From assembly GCA_050015355.1 (NCBI GenBank), contig JBEKBO010000018.1, positions 1-61,967 on the forward strand: a stretch of DNA of 61,967 bases. Reading direction: 5' to 3'. This document shows positions 8,160-17,082 of the stretch, in pieces. This DNA comes from CAWBRT01 sp050015355. Its GTDB lineage: Bacteria; Acidobacteriota; Terriglobia; Terriglobales; Acidobacteriaceae. How positions within the stretch are numbered: position 1 is the first letter of the stretch; each line of letters begins with the position of its first letter. The translations under genes and the position numbers were made by a program. The notes under the pieces are model-generated. The model had not been told where the DNA came from. It did no database searches and worked only from the letters and a program-made list of their open reading frames with translations.

Positions 8160-8345
8160 GTGGCCCACATTTGCGGAGCCGCAGGCGAAGCTAATGTGGG
8201 GTTGTTGTCGTGCGCCCCGTTCTAGCGGGCTGCTGAAAAACCGTTCTCCGAGGGTGTCATCCTGAGCGTAGCGAAGGATCTGCTGTTTGCGAGCGTTGAC
8301 AGCAAAGCAGATCCTTCGGTCGCGCAAAACCGGCGCGACCTTGGG
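8160..8345. repeat. type-A and type-C repeats before rraA
   Basis: Type-A variant at 8160-8206 (CCCACATTTGC / GCTAATGTGGGG). Type-C unit at about 8254-8325: GTCATCCTGAGCGTAGCGAA then GGATCTGCT, with the downstream arm AGCAGATCCTTCGG making a long imperfect hairpin. This unit ends only about 45 bases before the rraA start and may lie in its leader. Confidence 0.65.
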
Positions 8346-8370
8346 GCTTACCCGGAAGATTGGAGCCGAT

Positions 8371-8856
8371 ATGAGTTTCAAGACAACTGACCTTTGCGAT
8401 CAATTTGAAAAAACCGTACGTGTGTTCACGCCGATCTTTCGCGATTTCGGCGGACGCATCAGTTTCCATGGCGAGGCTGTCACGGTGAAATGTTTCGAGG
8501 ACAATTCGCGCATCAAGGAACTGAGCGCCACTCCCGGAAGAGGGAAGGTTCTCGTCGTCGACGGCGGCGGAAGTCCGCGCTGTGCGCTGCTGGGAGATGT
8601 GATTGCCGCCGACCTGGTTAAGAACGGATGGGAGGGACTCGTGATGTTTGCCTACGTGCGCGACAAGGCCGCCCTGGCCGGCTTGAACATTGGAGTGAAA
8701 GCCCTCGGCAACATCCCCAAAAGGTCATTCAAGCGGGCCGAAGGGCAGGTCAACATTCCGATTGAAATCGGCGGCCACACCTGCAATCCGGGCGACCGCA
8801 TCTACGCCGACGAGGATGGCGTCATCATCCTCAACGAAAGCATCGCCGGCAAATAA
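8371..8856 (+). CDS. rraA: RraA-family protein
   Basis: 161 residues, the same length as E. coli RraA. TTDLCDQF near the N-terminus, FGGRISFHGEAVTVKCFEDN, RGKVLVVDGGGSPRCALLGD and WEGLVMFAYVRD are all family-typical. In Proteobacteria RraA trims RNase E activity; many homologues are instead class II pyruvate aldolases or oxaloacetate decarboxylases. Here R97-D98 form the Arg-Asp pair seen in the aldolase members, so a 4-hydroxy-2-oxo acid aldolase or oxaloacetate decarboxylase role is plausible next to sugar-acid genes. The start at ATG 8371 matches the family N-terminus; the longer frame from 8287 runs through a repeat. Confidence 0.85.
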   Translation: MSFKTTDLCDQFEKTVRVFTPIFRDFGGRISFHGEAVTVKCFEDNSRIKELSATPGRGKVLVVDGGGSPRCALLGDVIAADLVKNGWEGLVMFAYVRDKAALAGLNIGVKALGNIPKRSFKRAEGQVNIPIEIGGHTCNPGDRIYADEDGVIILNESIAGK

Positions 8857-8889
8857 TCCGCTGCGGCTTGCCGCGAAAGCGGCGGAACA

Positions 8890-9211
8890 ACCCCACTCAA
8901 CGAAAACCACGTTGGGTGGGCCACCCCGAACGAATAGGGGCTCGACGGTGCCCCACGTTCGCCCGTTGTTGGCTAACGTGGGGTAGTTGCTTGACTCCAA
9001 GCGTGTATAGCTAGCAGGCTGGGTGGCCTACTCAAGCTTCTTTTGCTTGAGTGGGGCAGTTTCTTCGAGCGGGCTAATATGATGCGGGTGCCCCATTCAA
9101 GCGGAGATTGGGTGGCGGGTGGCCTACTCAAGCTTCTTTTGCTTGAGTGGGGCAGTTTCTTCGCGTGGGCTAATATGATGCGGGTGCCCCATTCAAGCGG
9201 AGCTTGGGTGG
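8890..9211. repeat. type-A hairpin cluster including a 96-base tandem duplication
   Basis: 8890-8928 is a type-A unit in the opposite orientation (CCCACTCAAC / GTTGGGTGGG). 8947-8988 is a standard unit. 9021-9115 and 9117-9211 are two nearly identical tandem copies of a composite: a hairpin with arms CTCAAGC / GCTTGAG, then CCCCATTCAAGCGGAG and TTGGGTGG. They differ at only a few bases, implying a recent duplication. The stretch separates rraA from the convergent dehydrogenase. Confidence 0.7.
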
Positions 9212-9249
9212 GGCTTTTCGTTCACCGCACAAACTCTTTCCACTACTCT

Positions 9250-10236
9250 CTACGGTCTGAGCACGATCTTGATTGCGCTGTCGTCTTTCACCGCGAGGTC
9301 GAATGCGGCAGCGATATCGTCGAGCTTGAACTCGTGGGTGATCAGAGACTTGATGTCCACGATTCCCTTGACCACCGGTTTCAGAGCCCACGGCGTCCAC
9401 ACCACGCGCTGCTCCCGCGTGTGGTGAACCAGGCAGGTATTGCGGAACTCCAGGCCGTCATCGTGCCACCGGTTAATGTGCAGTTTGATCGGCGTCGTCA
9501 CCCAGCTATAGAAGACGAACAGGCCGTTGTGTTTGATCAGTTCGCTGGCCGCGTTGAAGCTCGCCTCGGTCCCGGCGGCCTCGACCACTACGTCTGCGCC
9601 GACATCGCCGGTGAAATCCTTCACGAATGCAACCGGGTCCTGCTTGGTGGTGTTAATGCCGATGTCCGCCCCGAGCTTTTTCGCCACACACAGCTTGGTG
9701 TCATCGACATCGACCACGATCACCGTCGCCGCGCCCTGCTTCTTTGCACACTGCGCGATCACCTGGCCGGCGAAGCCCGCGCCCATGACCACGACTACGT
9801 CGCCGATATTGGTCCCGGAATTCAGCCCCGAAAACATGGCGCATGAGATCGGCTCGCCCAGGCTGACCAGATCCATTTCGAGCCCGACAGGCGCGGCCTG
9901 CAGCTCCCACACTTTCGCCTTGAAATACTCGGCGAAGTTGTTGTTCCACCCGAAGCACATGACCTTGTCGCCGGGCTTAAATTCCCGCACCTTGGCGCCC
10001 ACTTCCACCACTGTCCCTCCACTCTCGTGGCCAAGATAGAAAGGGAACGTCGGAGCCTGACGGAACTCCGCCGTCTGCGGCGGCAGTTGCCCTTTAAAGA
10101 AACTCTTGTCGGAGCCGCAGATGCCGACGAGATGGTTTCTGACGATCACTTCATCATCGTCAACCGCCAGATGACGCTCGATCAGTTCAATCTGGTATGG
10201 CGCTTTTAGTAGTGCAGCTTTGGTAGTTACACCCAT
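9250..10236 (-). CDS. zinc-type alcohol/polyol dehydrogenase (MDR superfamily)
   Basis: A 328-residue medium-chain dehydrogenase. Catalytic-zinc ligands are visible: C40 in GICGSD and H70-E71 in GHESGG. The Rossmann motif GAGFAG (152-157) is followed by an acidic VVDVDD, favouring NAD. The four-cysteine structural-zinc lobe normally found at about residues 90-110 is absent; the chain goes straight from VMCFGWNNN to FAEYF. Closest recognisable types are sorbitol and L-threonine dehydrogenases. The start is the ATG at 10236 with AAGGAG 6 bases upstream; an adjacent in-frame TTG would abut the ribosome site. Confidence 0.82.
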   Translation of the reverse strand: MGVTTKAALLKAPYQIELIERHLAVDDDEVIVRNHLVGICGSDKSFFKGQLPPQTAEFRQAPTFPFYLGHESGGTVVEVGAKVREFKPGDKVMCFGWNNNFAEYFKAKVWELQAAPVGLEMDLVSLGEPISCAMFSGLNSGTNIGDVVVVMGAGFAGQVIAQCAKKQGAATVIVVDVDDTKLCVAKKLGADIGINTTKQDPVAFVKDFTGDVGADVVVEAAGTEASFNAASELIKHNGLFVFYSWVTTPIKLHINRWHDDGLEFRNTCLVHHTREQRVVWTPWALKPVVKGIVDIKSLITHEFKLDDIAAAFDLAVKDDSAIKIVLRP

Positions 10237-10321
10237 GTCCAACTCCTTAGGTTCTACAAGCTTGTTGAATTAAATGGTTCCTTTGTTTCGCGTCCCGGAA
10301 GTTCGCGCAATGTTTGTTTGA

Positions 10322-10545
10322 AGTGTCATTCTGAGCGTAGCAAGCGAAGAATCTATGTATTTGATTGAAAATGATCGTAATCGGAAGGTAACTCCCTCTC
10401 AGAGCGTTGTCAACCGGAGCTGCATCTGGCAGGTGTGGTCAAAATGATACAGCCAGACACACCTCGTGAGTGTCATCCTGACCGCCGCCGGAGTCCCGGC
10501 GACAACCGCTCTTGCCGTTGATGGGAAGGAGCAGCGAAGGATCTG
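10322..10545. repeat. type-C repeats, one carrying a nested hairpin element
   Basis: In the 500-base gap before gdhA there is a type-C unit at about 10322-10360 (GTCATTCTGAGCGTAGC). A second starts at 10471 (GTCATCCTGA) and is interrupted from about 10482 to 10530 by the nested element (core GAGTCCCGGCGAC ... TTGATGGGAAGGA) before resuming AGCGAAGGATCTG. No gene is seen in the gap. Confidence 0.65.
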
Positions 10546-10637
10546 CGTCCGGGCTCGGGCCTCTTAACGCTTTATAGACGTATCACATCCTTAAGTGACG
10601 CAAATCATGGTCAGGGGGGCGGAATGTGCCTTTAATT

Positions 10638-10656
10638 TGACCCGGCTGCCGGGATC
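10638..10656 (+). promoter_or_regulatory. palindrome upstream of gdhA
   Basis: CCCGGC-T-GCCGGG flanked by TGA and ATCA, centred about 97 bases before the gdhA start. It could be an operator or the base of a leader hairpin. Nothing else identifies a regulator. Confidence 0.3.
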
Positions 10657-10743
10657 AGATGTTCCAACAAGTCAAAAGAAGATGTTGAAAGATAAGACCA
10701 TTCGCACAGAAAAAGGTAACGCAGCTTCGGAGGAAAAAACGCA

Positions 10744-12144
10744 ATGAGTGCTGGAATTATGAACCCGCCCGCAATCAAGATGCTGGGCGATTACATTAAG
10801 GAAGTAATGGCGCAGGTAAAGGCAAAAAACCCTGCGGAACCCGAATTTCACCAAGCCGTCCAGGAAGTGCTCGAGTCTCTACGGCTCGTGCTCGACAGAC
10901 ACCCGGAATTCATTTCCGCCCGCATCCTTGACAGGATCGTCGAGCCTGAGCGCGTCATCATGTTCCGCGTAACCTGGGTTGACGATCGGGGCACCATCCA
11001 GATCAACCGCGGCTTCCGCATCCAGATGAACAGCGCAATCGGACCTTACAAAGGCGGGCTGCGCCTCCACTCTTCGGTCAACCTTGGCATTTTGAAGTTT
11101 CTGGCTTTCGAACAGACATTCAAGAATTCGCTCACCACGCTTGCCATGGGCGGCGCCAAAGGCGGATCGGATTTCGACCCCAAGGGCAAGAGTGACAATG
11201 AAGTGATGCGCTTCTGCCAGAGCTTTATGACCGAGCTGTGTCGGCACATCGGAGCCGACACGGATGTCCCGGCCGGCGACATCGGCGTGGGCGGCAGGGA
11301 GATCGGCTTCCTCTTCGGCCAATATAAACGCATCACCAACCAATTCACCGGCGTACTGACCGGCAAGGGCTTGACTTGGGGCGGCTCGTTGATTCGTCCC
11401 GAAGCAACCGGATACGGCTGCGTCTATTTCGCGTCCGAGATGTTGAAGACCCGGAAAGAAACGCTCGAAGACAAAGTTTGTCTTGTCTCCGGCAGCGGAA
11501 ACGTCTCCCAGTACACGGTCGAGAAGCTGCTCGATCTGGGAGCGAAGCCGGTAACCCTCTCCGACTCCAACGGCGTGATCTACGATCCGGATGGCATCGA
11601 CCGGGAGAAGCTGGCCTGGGTCATGGAACTGAAGAACGTCCGCCGGGGCCGCATCAGAGAGTACGCGGACCACTACAAGCACGCTATCTTTATGCCCACC
11701 GACGTACGGTTGGATCACAATCCGATCTGGAACCTCAAGGCCGATTGTGCTTTCCCGAGCGCCACGCAGAACGAAATCAACGCCAGAGACGCAGCCAATC
11801 TCATCAAGAATGGCGTCGGTCTGGTGGCCGAGGGCGCAAACATGCCCAGCACCCTGGAAGCCGCAAAATTGTTCATCGAGGCCAAGGTCCTCTATGGACC
11901 CGCCAAGGCGGCGAACGCCGGCGGAGTGGCAACCTCGGGTCTGGAAATGGCTCAGAACAGTGCTCGCATGAGTTGGAGCCGTAAAGAGGTGGACGAGAAG
12001 CTGCACCAGATCATGATCGCCATTCACAAGAACTGCTACGAAACCGCGGAGACCTACGGGACTCCCGGCAATCTCGTGAACGGCGCCAATATCGGCGGTT
12101 TCTTGAAGATAGCCAATGCAATGATGGACCAGGGACTGGTGTAA
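10744..12144 (+). CDS. gdhA: NADP-type glutamate dehydrogenase
   Basis: 466 residues, the length expected for hexameric family-I enzymes that aminate 2-oxoglutarate with ammonia. Family signatures are GPYKGGLRLHSSVN, the catalytic-lysine segment GGAKGGSDFDPKGKS, PAGDIGVGGREIGFLFG and the nucleotide-binding VSGSGNVSQYT. GGAGG about 10 bases before the ATG marks the start. It runs toward the PEP-synthase-like gene, with a strong hairpin in the 75-base gap. It links nitrogen assimilation to the surrounding 2-oxo-acid metabolism. Confidence 0.95.
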   Translation: MSAGIMNPPAIKMLGDYIKEVMAQVKAKNPAEPEFHQAVQEVLESLRLVLDRHPEFISARILDRIVEPERVIMFRVTWVDDRGTIQINRGFRIQMNSAIGPYKGGLRLHSSVNLGILKFLAFEQTFKNSLTTLAMGGAKGGSDFDPKGKSDNEVMRFCQSFMTELCRHIGADTDVPAGDIGVGGREIGFLFGQYKRITNQFTGVLTGKGLTWGGSLIRPEATGYGCVYFASEMLKTRKETLEDKVCLVSGSGNVSQYTVEKLLDLGAKPVTLSDSNGVIYDPDGIDREKLAWVMELKNVRRGRIREYADHYKHAIFMPTDVRLDHNPIWNLKADCAFPSATQNEINARDAANLIKNGVGLVAEGANMPSTLEAAKLFIEAKVLYGPAKAANAGGVATSGLEMAQNSARMSWSRKEVDEKLHQIMIAIHKNCYETAETYGTPGNLVNGANIGGFLKIANAMMDQGLV

Positions 12145-12170
12145 CGTCCGGCCCGGCACGCTGACTCACA

Positions 12171-12193
12171 GGGGGTGGACGAGTTCCACCCCC
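12171..12193 (+). terminator. GC-rich hairpin after gdhA
   Basis: Perfect 9-bp stem GGGGGTGGA / TCCACCCCC with a 5-base loop, 26 bases after the gdhA stop. It has no U tract, so it may weaken read-through or protect the gdhA mRNA end rather than terminate fully. It lies inside the extended frame of the next gene, supporting the later start for that gene. Confidence 0.4.
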
Positions 12194-12219
12194 GCATCTT
12201 CCCCGCCGCAAAGATAGCA

Positions 12220-15201
12220 ATGGACCCGCTTTCATCACCCGAGCCAATCACCGATCCGGAAAAACTCCTCGAGGCATTCGAGGAGCTCATGCCCTTCCGG
12301 GTGCGCGACATCCTGCTGGTATCGAGCCTCTACGATTCATTCATTCTTCGCGAGGACGGACGGCTCAACGAACTGCTGATTGGCGACTCCCTGGAACTGC
12401 ACCTCCAGCACATCCCCGGAATCACGCATGTCTCCAGCGGTCCGGAGGCGCTTGAACTGGCACGCTCGGAGCCGCGCTTCAACCTCATCGTCACCAATCT
12501 GACGGTTGGCGCCATGAGCGCCGCCGAGCTGGCGCGGCAGGTCAAACAAGCCGGACTTGATGTGCCTGTCGTCGTGCTGGCCTACGATTACCGTCAGATC
12601 AAGGATTTCGTCGCCCGTAATCCGGTCACCGATATCGACCGTATCTTCCTTTGGCAGGGCAATGTCCGCATTCTGATCGCCCTCATCAAGTACATCGAGG
12701 ACAAGCGCAACGTCCTCCACGACACGTCGGCGATGGGGGTTCCGGTCATTCTTCTGGTTGAAGACAATATCCGCTACTGCTCGTCATTTCTGCCGGTGAT
12801 TTATACCGAGCTGATCACGCAGTCGCGCAGCCTCTTCAGTGAAGGCCTCAACGTGGCGCATAAGCTGGTGCGCATGCGCGCCCGGCCCAAGATTTTGCTG
12901 TGTTCCAATTACGAGGAAGCGGTAGCGCAAGCGATCAAGTACCGGGAGTACCTGTTCGGCGTCGTCTCCGATGTGGAGTTTCCCCTCGGCGGCCAACTGA
13001 CGCCGGATGCGGGGTTCGAGCTGGCGAACATGGTCCGCAGTCTGACGCCCGATGTCCCTATCGTGCTCCATTCCAGCCGCACTAAGTTCATGGCGCGCGC
13101 CCATGCCGAGGGCTATTCGTTTCTGCGCAAACGTTCGCCCACCATGCTGGGAGACTTGCGGCGCCTGCTCACCGAGCAATTTGCCTTTGGCGACTTTATC
13201 TTCCGCCGGCCGGACCGCTCCGAAATTGCGCGCGCCAAGGACCTGACCACGCTGGAAAAACTGCTGCACCAGGTTCCCGCCGAGAGCCTTGCCTACCACA
13301 GCGAACGCAACCACTTTTCACGCTGGCTGAGAGCGCGGACGGAATTTGCCCTCGCCCAGAAACTCAGGCCGCGCAAAGTCTCCGACTTCGCTACCCTGGC
13401 GGACTTGCGCCAGGACATCATCGACTCCATCGCCGAATACCGGCGCGAACAGCGGCAAGCTTTGATCGGCGACTTCAGTCCCTCCGTGTTCCAGCCCAAC
13501 GACACGTTTTTTCTGCGCATCGGCGGCGGCTCGCTCGGGGGCAAAGCGCGCGGACTCGCTTTCGTCCGCCACCTGTTTCGCGAGCGCCAGATTGCCGCAC
13601 GCTTCTCCGGCGTCCGCATCGCGGTGCCTTCAACGCTGGTGTTGGCAACCGATGTTTACGACCAGTTCCTCGCCGAAAACAACCTGTTGGATTTTGCGAT
13701 CCGCAGCTCCGACGAGGCGGAGATTGAGCAGCGCTTTCTGGCGGCCTTTCTGCCGGCCCACGTTCGCGAGAGTCTGCTGGCCTTTCTCGCCGAGCTGCAC
13801 TACCCGCTGGCGGTGCGTTCTTCCAGCTTGCTGGAGGACTCGCAGTATCAGCCCTTCACGGGTGTGTACGAAACTTTCATGCTCCCCAACCAGCACCCCG
13901 ATCTCCCCGCGCGCCTCAACCAACTGAGCGAAGCCATCAAGCGCGTCTACGCCTCCACCTTCAGCGAGCGCGCCAAGGCCTACGTACGTGCGACGCCATA
14001 TCGGCTGGAAGAGGAGAAGATGGCGGTCATCATCCAGCAAGTGGTTGGCGCAACTCACGGAAAGCGCTTCTATCCGGACTTTTCGGGAGTGGCTCGATCG
14101 CAGAATTTCTACCCTGTCGCTCCCATGACCGCCGCCGATGGAGTCACGGCTGTGGCCCTGGGACTAGGTCGGGAAGTCGTCGAAGGTGGCAAGAGCCTGG
14201 CGTTTTGTCCTCGTTATCCCCAGAACCTGATTCAGTTTTCTTCGGTCGAAGACATCCTGGCAAACTCTCAAACCGAGTTCTGGGCTCTGGAGCTGGATCA
14301 CGCCGCGGGCCACCACCATAAGGCTTCCGATCTGCGCGAGGTGAGATATGGGCTCGGCGTGGCCGAGACAGACGGAACGCTGCACCGGCTTGCCTCCACT
14401 TATTCAATCGACAATCATGCCATCTATGACGGAGTCAGCAGGCCCGGCCCGCGCGTAGTCACCTTCGCCCCCATTCTCAAGTATGGAGCCTTTCCGCTGG
14501 CAAGCATCGTCGACCAGCTCACCAAGCTACTGGAAGAAGCCCTGGGACGCCCCGTTGAACTCGAATTCGCGGTCCGCTTGCCTCAGCTTCCCGACGAGAT
14601 TGCCGATTTCGGATTTCTGCAAATGCGCCCGCTCGTCGTCTCGCGCGAATGGGAAGAAGTCCGCATGGAGGATGTCGAACCGGGCAGGCTGCTGTGCGAG
14701 AGTTCAAAGGTGCTCGGAAACGGCCGCATTCAGGACCTCAGGGACATTGTTGTCGTCGACTTCCAGCGCTTCGAACGCGCTCGCAGCCAGGAAGTCGCGC
14801 GCCACCTCGCCCACCTGAACGCCAAGCTCTCCGAGGCCGGAATCTCCTATCTGCTGATTGGGGTCGGCCGCTGGGGTTCCACCGATCCGTGGCTCGGAAT
14901 CCCGGTTACCTGGGACCAGATCTCAGGCGCCCGCGTGATCGTCGAGACGGGATTAAGCGACCTGCGAGTGACGCCATCGCAAGGCAGTCACTTCTTCCAG
15001 AATCTCGTCGCCTTCCAGGTCGGTTATTTTACGATCAACAGCGATGCCGGGGAGGGATTTGTCGACTGGGAGTGGCTCGCCTCGCAACCCGCGCTCGAAG
15101 CACAGGGCTGTGTCCGTCATCTCCGACTGGAATCTCCCCTGCTGATAGTCATGAACGGCAAGAGCAGCCGTGGAATGATCGTCAAGCCCGAAGGCCGCTG
15201 A
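12220..15201 (+). CDS. receiver-domain/PEP-synthase-like ATP-grasp chimera
   Basis: About 993 residues from the ATG at 12220. Residues about 28-160 form a receiver-like fold with degraded acidic residues (ILLVSS, LIVTNL). Residues about 175-320 form a second receiver that keeps E181-D182, the phospho-acceptor D251 and K304. From about 430 to 830 comes a PPDK/PEP-synthase N-terminal ATP-grasp domain (GGGSLGGKARGLAFVR, AVRSSSLLEDSQYQPFTGVYETF, GFLQMRPL). The swivelling phosphohistidine domain and the C-terminal PEP/pyruvate barrel are absent, so it cannot be an ordinary PEP synthase. I infer a phosphorylation-controlled phosphotransfer or ATP-grasp enzyme of unknown substrate. The GTG at 12175 would start within a hairpin. 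Confidence 0.75.
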   Translation: MDPLSSPEPITDPEKLLEAFEELMPFRVRDILLVSSLYDSFILREDGRLNELLIGDSLELHLQHIPGITHVSSGPEALELARSEPRFNLIVTNLTVGAMSAAELARQVKQAGLDVPVVVLAYDYRQIKDFVARNPVTDIDRIFLWQGNVRILIALIKYIEDKRNVLHDTSAMGVPVILLVEDNIRYCSSFLPVIYTELITQSRSLFSEGLNVAHKLVRMRARPKILLCSNYEEAVAQAIKYREYLFGVVSDVEFPLGGQLTPDAGFELANMVRSLTPDVPIVLHSSRTKFMARAHAEGYSFLRKRSPTMLGDLRRLLTEQFAFGDFIFRRPDRSEIARAKDLTTLEKLLHQVPAESLAYHSERNHFSRWLRARTEFALAQKLRPRKVSDFATLADLRQDIIDSIAEYRREQRQALIGDFSPSVFQPNDTFFLRIGGGSLGGKARGLAFVRHLFRERQIAARFSGVRIAVPSTLVLATDVYDQFLAENNLLDFAIRSSDEAEIEQRFLAAFLPAHVRESLLAFLAELHYPLAVRSSSLLEDSQYQPFTGVYETFMLPNQHPDLPARLNQLSEAIKRVYASTFSERAKAYVRATPYRLEEEKMAVIIQQVVGATHGKRFYPDFSGVARSQNFYPVAPMTAADGVTAVALGLGREVVEGGKSLAFCPRYPQNLIQFSSVEDILANSQTEFWALELDHAAGHHHKASDLREVRYGLGVAETDGTLHRLASTYSIDNHAIYDGVSRPGPRVVTFAPILKYGAFPLASIVDQLTKLLEEALGRPVELEFAVRLPQLPDEIADFGFLQMRPLVVSREWEEVRMEDVEPGRLLCESSKVLGNGRIQDLRDIVVVDFQRFERARSQEVARHLAHLNAKLSEAGISYLLIGVGRWGSTDPWLGIPVTWDQISGARVIVETGLSDLRVTPSQGSHFFQNLVAFQVGYFTINSDAGEGFVDWEWLASQPALEAQGCVRHLRLESPLLIVMNGKSSRGMIVKPEGR

Positions 15202-15230
15202 AACAAAAGCGTGAGTGTCATCACCCTTCA

Positions 15231-15338
15231 CACGTGTCATCCTGAGCGCAGCGAAGGATCTGCTTTCCCCGCACACCTGAAAACAAAATCCCCGGGTGCC
15301 CCACGTCCCGCCCGCTTTTGGCTGACGTGGGGTAGTTG
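15231..15338. repeat. type-C and type-A repeats before gudD
   Basis: 15231-15263: GTGTCATCCTGAGCGCAGCG then AAGGATCTGC. 15294-15338: type-A hairpin with arms CCCACGTCCCG / GCTGACGTGGG ending GTAGTT. Confidence 0.65.
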
Positions 15339-15422
15339 GTTTCGAAGTGTGCATCAGGTCAGCAATCGAAGCTGAAACAAAAGTGAGTTCCCATTTCACC
15401 TGCCCGGAACTATGATCATCGC

Positions 15423-16769
15423 ATGACCCGCGACAATTCATCTGCTGCGCCACTGGTTACCGAGATGCTTGTCATCCCGGTTGCCGGCCATGACAGCATG
15501 CTGCTCAACCTGAGCGGCGCGCATGGTCCCTACTTCACCCGCAATATTGTGATTCTGAAAGACAATGCGGGCCGCACAGGGGTTGGCGAAGTCCCTGGCG
15601 GTGAGCGCATTCGTCAAACCCTGGAAGATTCCAAGTCGCTGGTGGTGGGGCAATCCATCGCTGCCTATAACAGCATCTTGAACGGCGTCCGGCAGCGCTT
15701 TGCCGACAGAGATGCCGGCGGACGCGGCTTGCAGACCTTCGATCTGCGCATCACCATCCATGCCGTCACCGCCATTGAAGCCGCTCTGCTCGACCTGCTG
15801 GGCCAGTTCCTGGGCGTGCCCGTGGCCGCGCTGCTCGGCCAGGGTCAGCAACGCAAGCAGGTGCTGGTGCTCGGCTATCTCTTCTACATCGGAGACCGCA
15901 AGAAGACCGGCCTGCCCTACCTCAGCGCTCCTGACGCGCCGGATGACTGGCTGCGTTTGCGTCACGAAGAAGCGCTGACGCCGCAGGCGATCGTGCGCCT
16001 GGGCGAAGCCGCGCAAGCACGCTACGGCTTTAAGGATTTCAAGTTGAAGGGCGGCGTACTCCCCGGCGCGCAGGAGATGGAGGCCGTCACCGCGCTGCAC
16101 GAACGCTTTCCGGAGGCGCGCATCACCATCGATCCCAACGGTGCCTGGTCGTTGCAGGAAGCCATCAGCCTGTGCCGCGACAAACGTGATGTGCTGGCCT
16201 ACGCCGAAGATCCTTGCGGCGCCGAACGCGGCTACTCCGGACGCGAGATTATGGCCGAATTCCGTCGCGCCACAGGACTGCCGACGGCTACCAATATGAT
16301 CGCCACCGACTGGCGCGAGATGATGCACGCCATCCAGTTGCAGTCGGTGGATATTCCCTTGGCTGACCCGCACTTCTGGACGATGCAAGGCTCCGTCCGG
16401 GTGGCGCAGATGTGCCACGAATGGGGACTGACATGGGGCTCCCACTCGAATAATCACCTGGATATTTCCTTGGCGATGTGTACCCATGCCGCCGCCGCCG
16501 CGCCCGGCAACATCACGGCCATCGACACCCACTGGATTTGGCAGGAGCATCAGGAGCGCCTCACCAGGGAGCCGTTCAAGATCAGCAGCGGCATGCTCAA
16601 CGTGCCCGAACAACCCGGCTTGGGAGTGGAACCGGACATGGCGCAAATCGAGAAGGCAAACCGGCTTTATCAAAAGATGGGGCTGGGAGGGCGCGACGAC
16701 GCCATGGCAATGCAATTTCTGATACCCGGCTGGAAGTTCGATAACAAGCGCCCGTGCCTCGTGCGCTGA
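15423..16769 (+). CDS. gudD: glucarate dehydratase
   Basis: 448 residues, close to E. coli GudD (446). It is an enolase-superfamily enzyme that dehydrates D-glucarate or L-idarate to 5-keto-4-deoxyglucarate. Visible motifs are FKLKGG (KxK base), TIDPNGAW (metal Asp), YAEDPCG (metal Glu), TNMIATDW (metal Asn) and the Asp/His dyad in VDIPLADPHFW and GSHSNNHLDIS. It is flanked by repeats and probably monocistronic. Its product could be cleaved by the HpcH/HpaI aldolase at 54.0 kb, a pairing inferred from the standard glucarate pathway. Confidence 0.93.
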   Translation: MTRDNSSAAPLVTEMLVIPVAGHDSMLLNLSGAHGPYFTRNIVILKDNAGRTGVGEVPGGERIRQTLEDSKSLVVGQSIAAYNSILNGVRQRFADRDAGGRGLQTFDLRITIHAVTAIEAALLDLLGQFLGVPVAALLGQGQQRKQVLVLGYLFYIGDRKKTGLPYLSAPDAPDDWLRLRHEEALTPQAIVRLGEAAQARYGFKDFKLKGGVLPGAQEMEAVTALHERFPEARITIDPNGAWSLQEAISLCRDKRDVLAYAEDPCGAERGYSGREIMAEFRRATGLPTATNMIATDWREMMHAIQLQSVDIPLADPHFWTMQGSVRVAQMCHEWGLTWGSHSNNHLDISLAMCTHAAAAAPGNITAIDTHWIWQEHQERLTREPFKISSGMLNVPEQPGLGVEPDMAQIEKANRLYQKMGLGGRDDAMAMQFLIPGWKFDNKRPCLVR

Positions 16770-16786
16770 GAGGCGCAGTACTGGGT

Positions 16787-17019
16787 AGGGCGCGGCTTTA
16801 GCCGCGCCGCTCAGAGGTGTAGCTCGAACGGGGCTTTAGCCCCTGAGGAAATCACAAGTTGGGTAGTGGCTGTCATTCTGAGCGAAGCGAAGTTGAGGCG
16901 TTGAGGCGGCGTCTGAGCCGCCTGCCGAAATCCTGAGCGAGCCGGGGTCCCCGGCGACGGCCGCTTTTGCCGTTGCTGGGGTGGGGGAAGCGAAGGAACA
17001 CTGAATCCCAGCACGGCGT
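16787..17019. repeat. type-D hairpins and a type-B repeat with nested element
   Basis: 16787-16852 has two type-D hairpins, GGCGCGGC-TTTA-GCCGCGCC and GGGGC-TTTA-GCCCC. 16870-17019 is a type-B unit like that at 884-984, but interrupted at about 16942-16987 by a 13-bp stem element (CCCCGGCGACGGC / GCCGTTGCTGGGG), after which CGAAGGAACACTGAATCCC resumes. Confidence 0.7.
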
Positions 17020-17082
17020 GAGACTCAGGTGCAGCCAAAAGATTTTATAGAAGAAGCCCGGAGCGGCTTCGAGGAACCCGCA

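Noticed and set aside
10879..12159. 426-residue open frame antisense to gdhA
   Set aside because: It mirrors the GC-rich codon pattern of a certain gene; the antisense product has no family features.
15438..16715. 425-residue open frame antisense to gudD
   Set aside because: Shadow of a well-supported enzyme gene; no ribosome site or recognisable motif.
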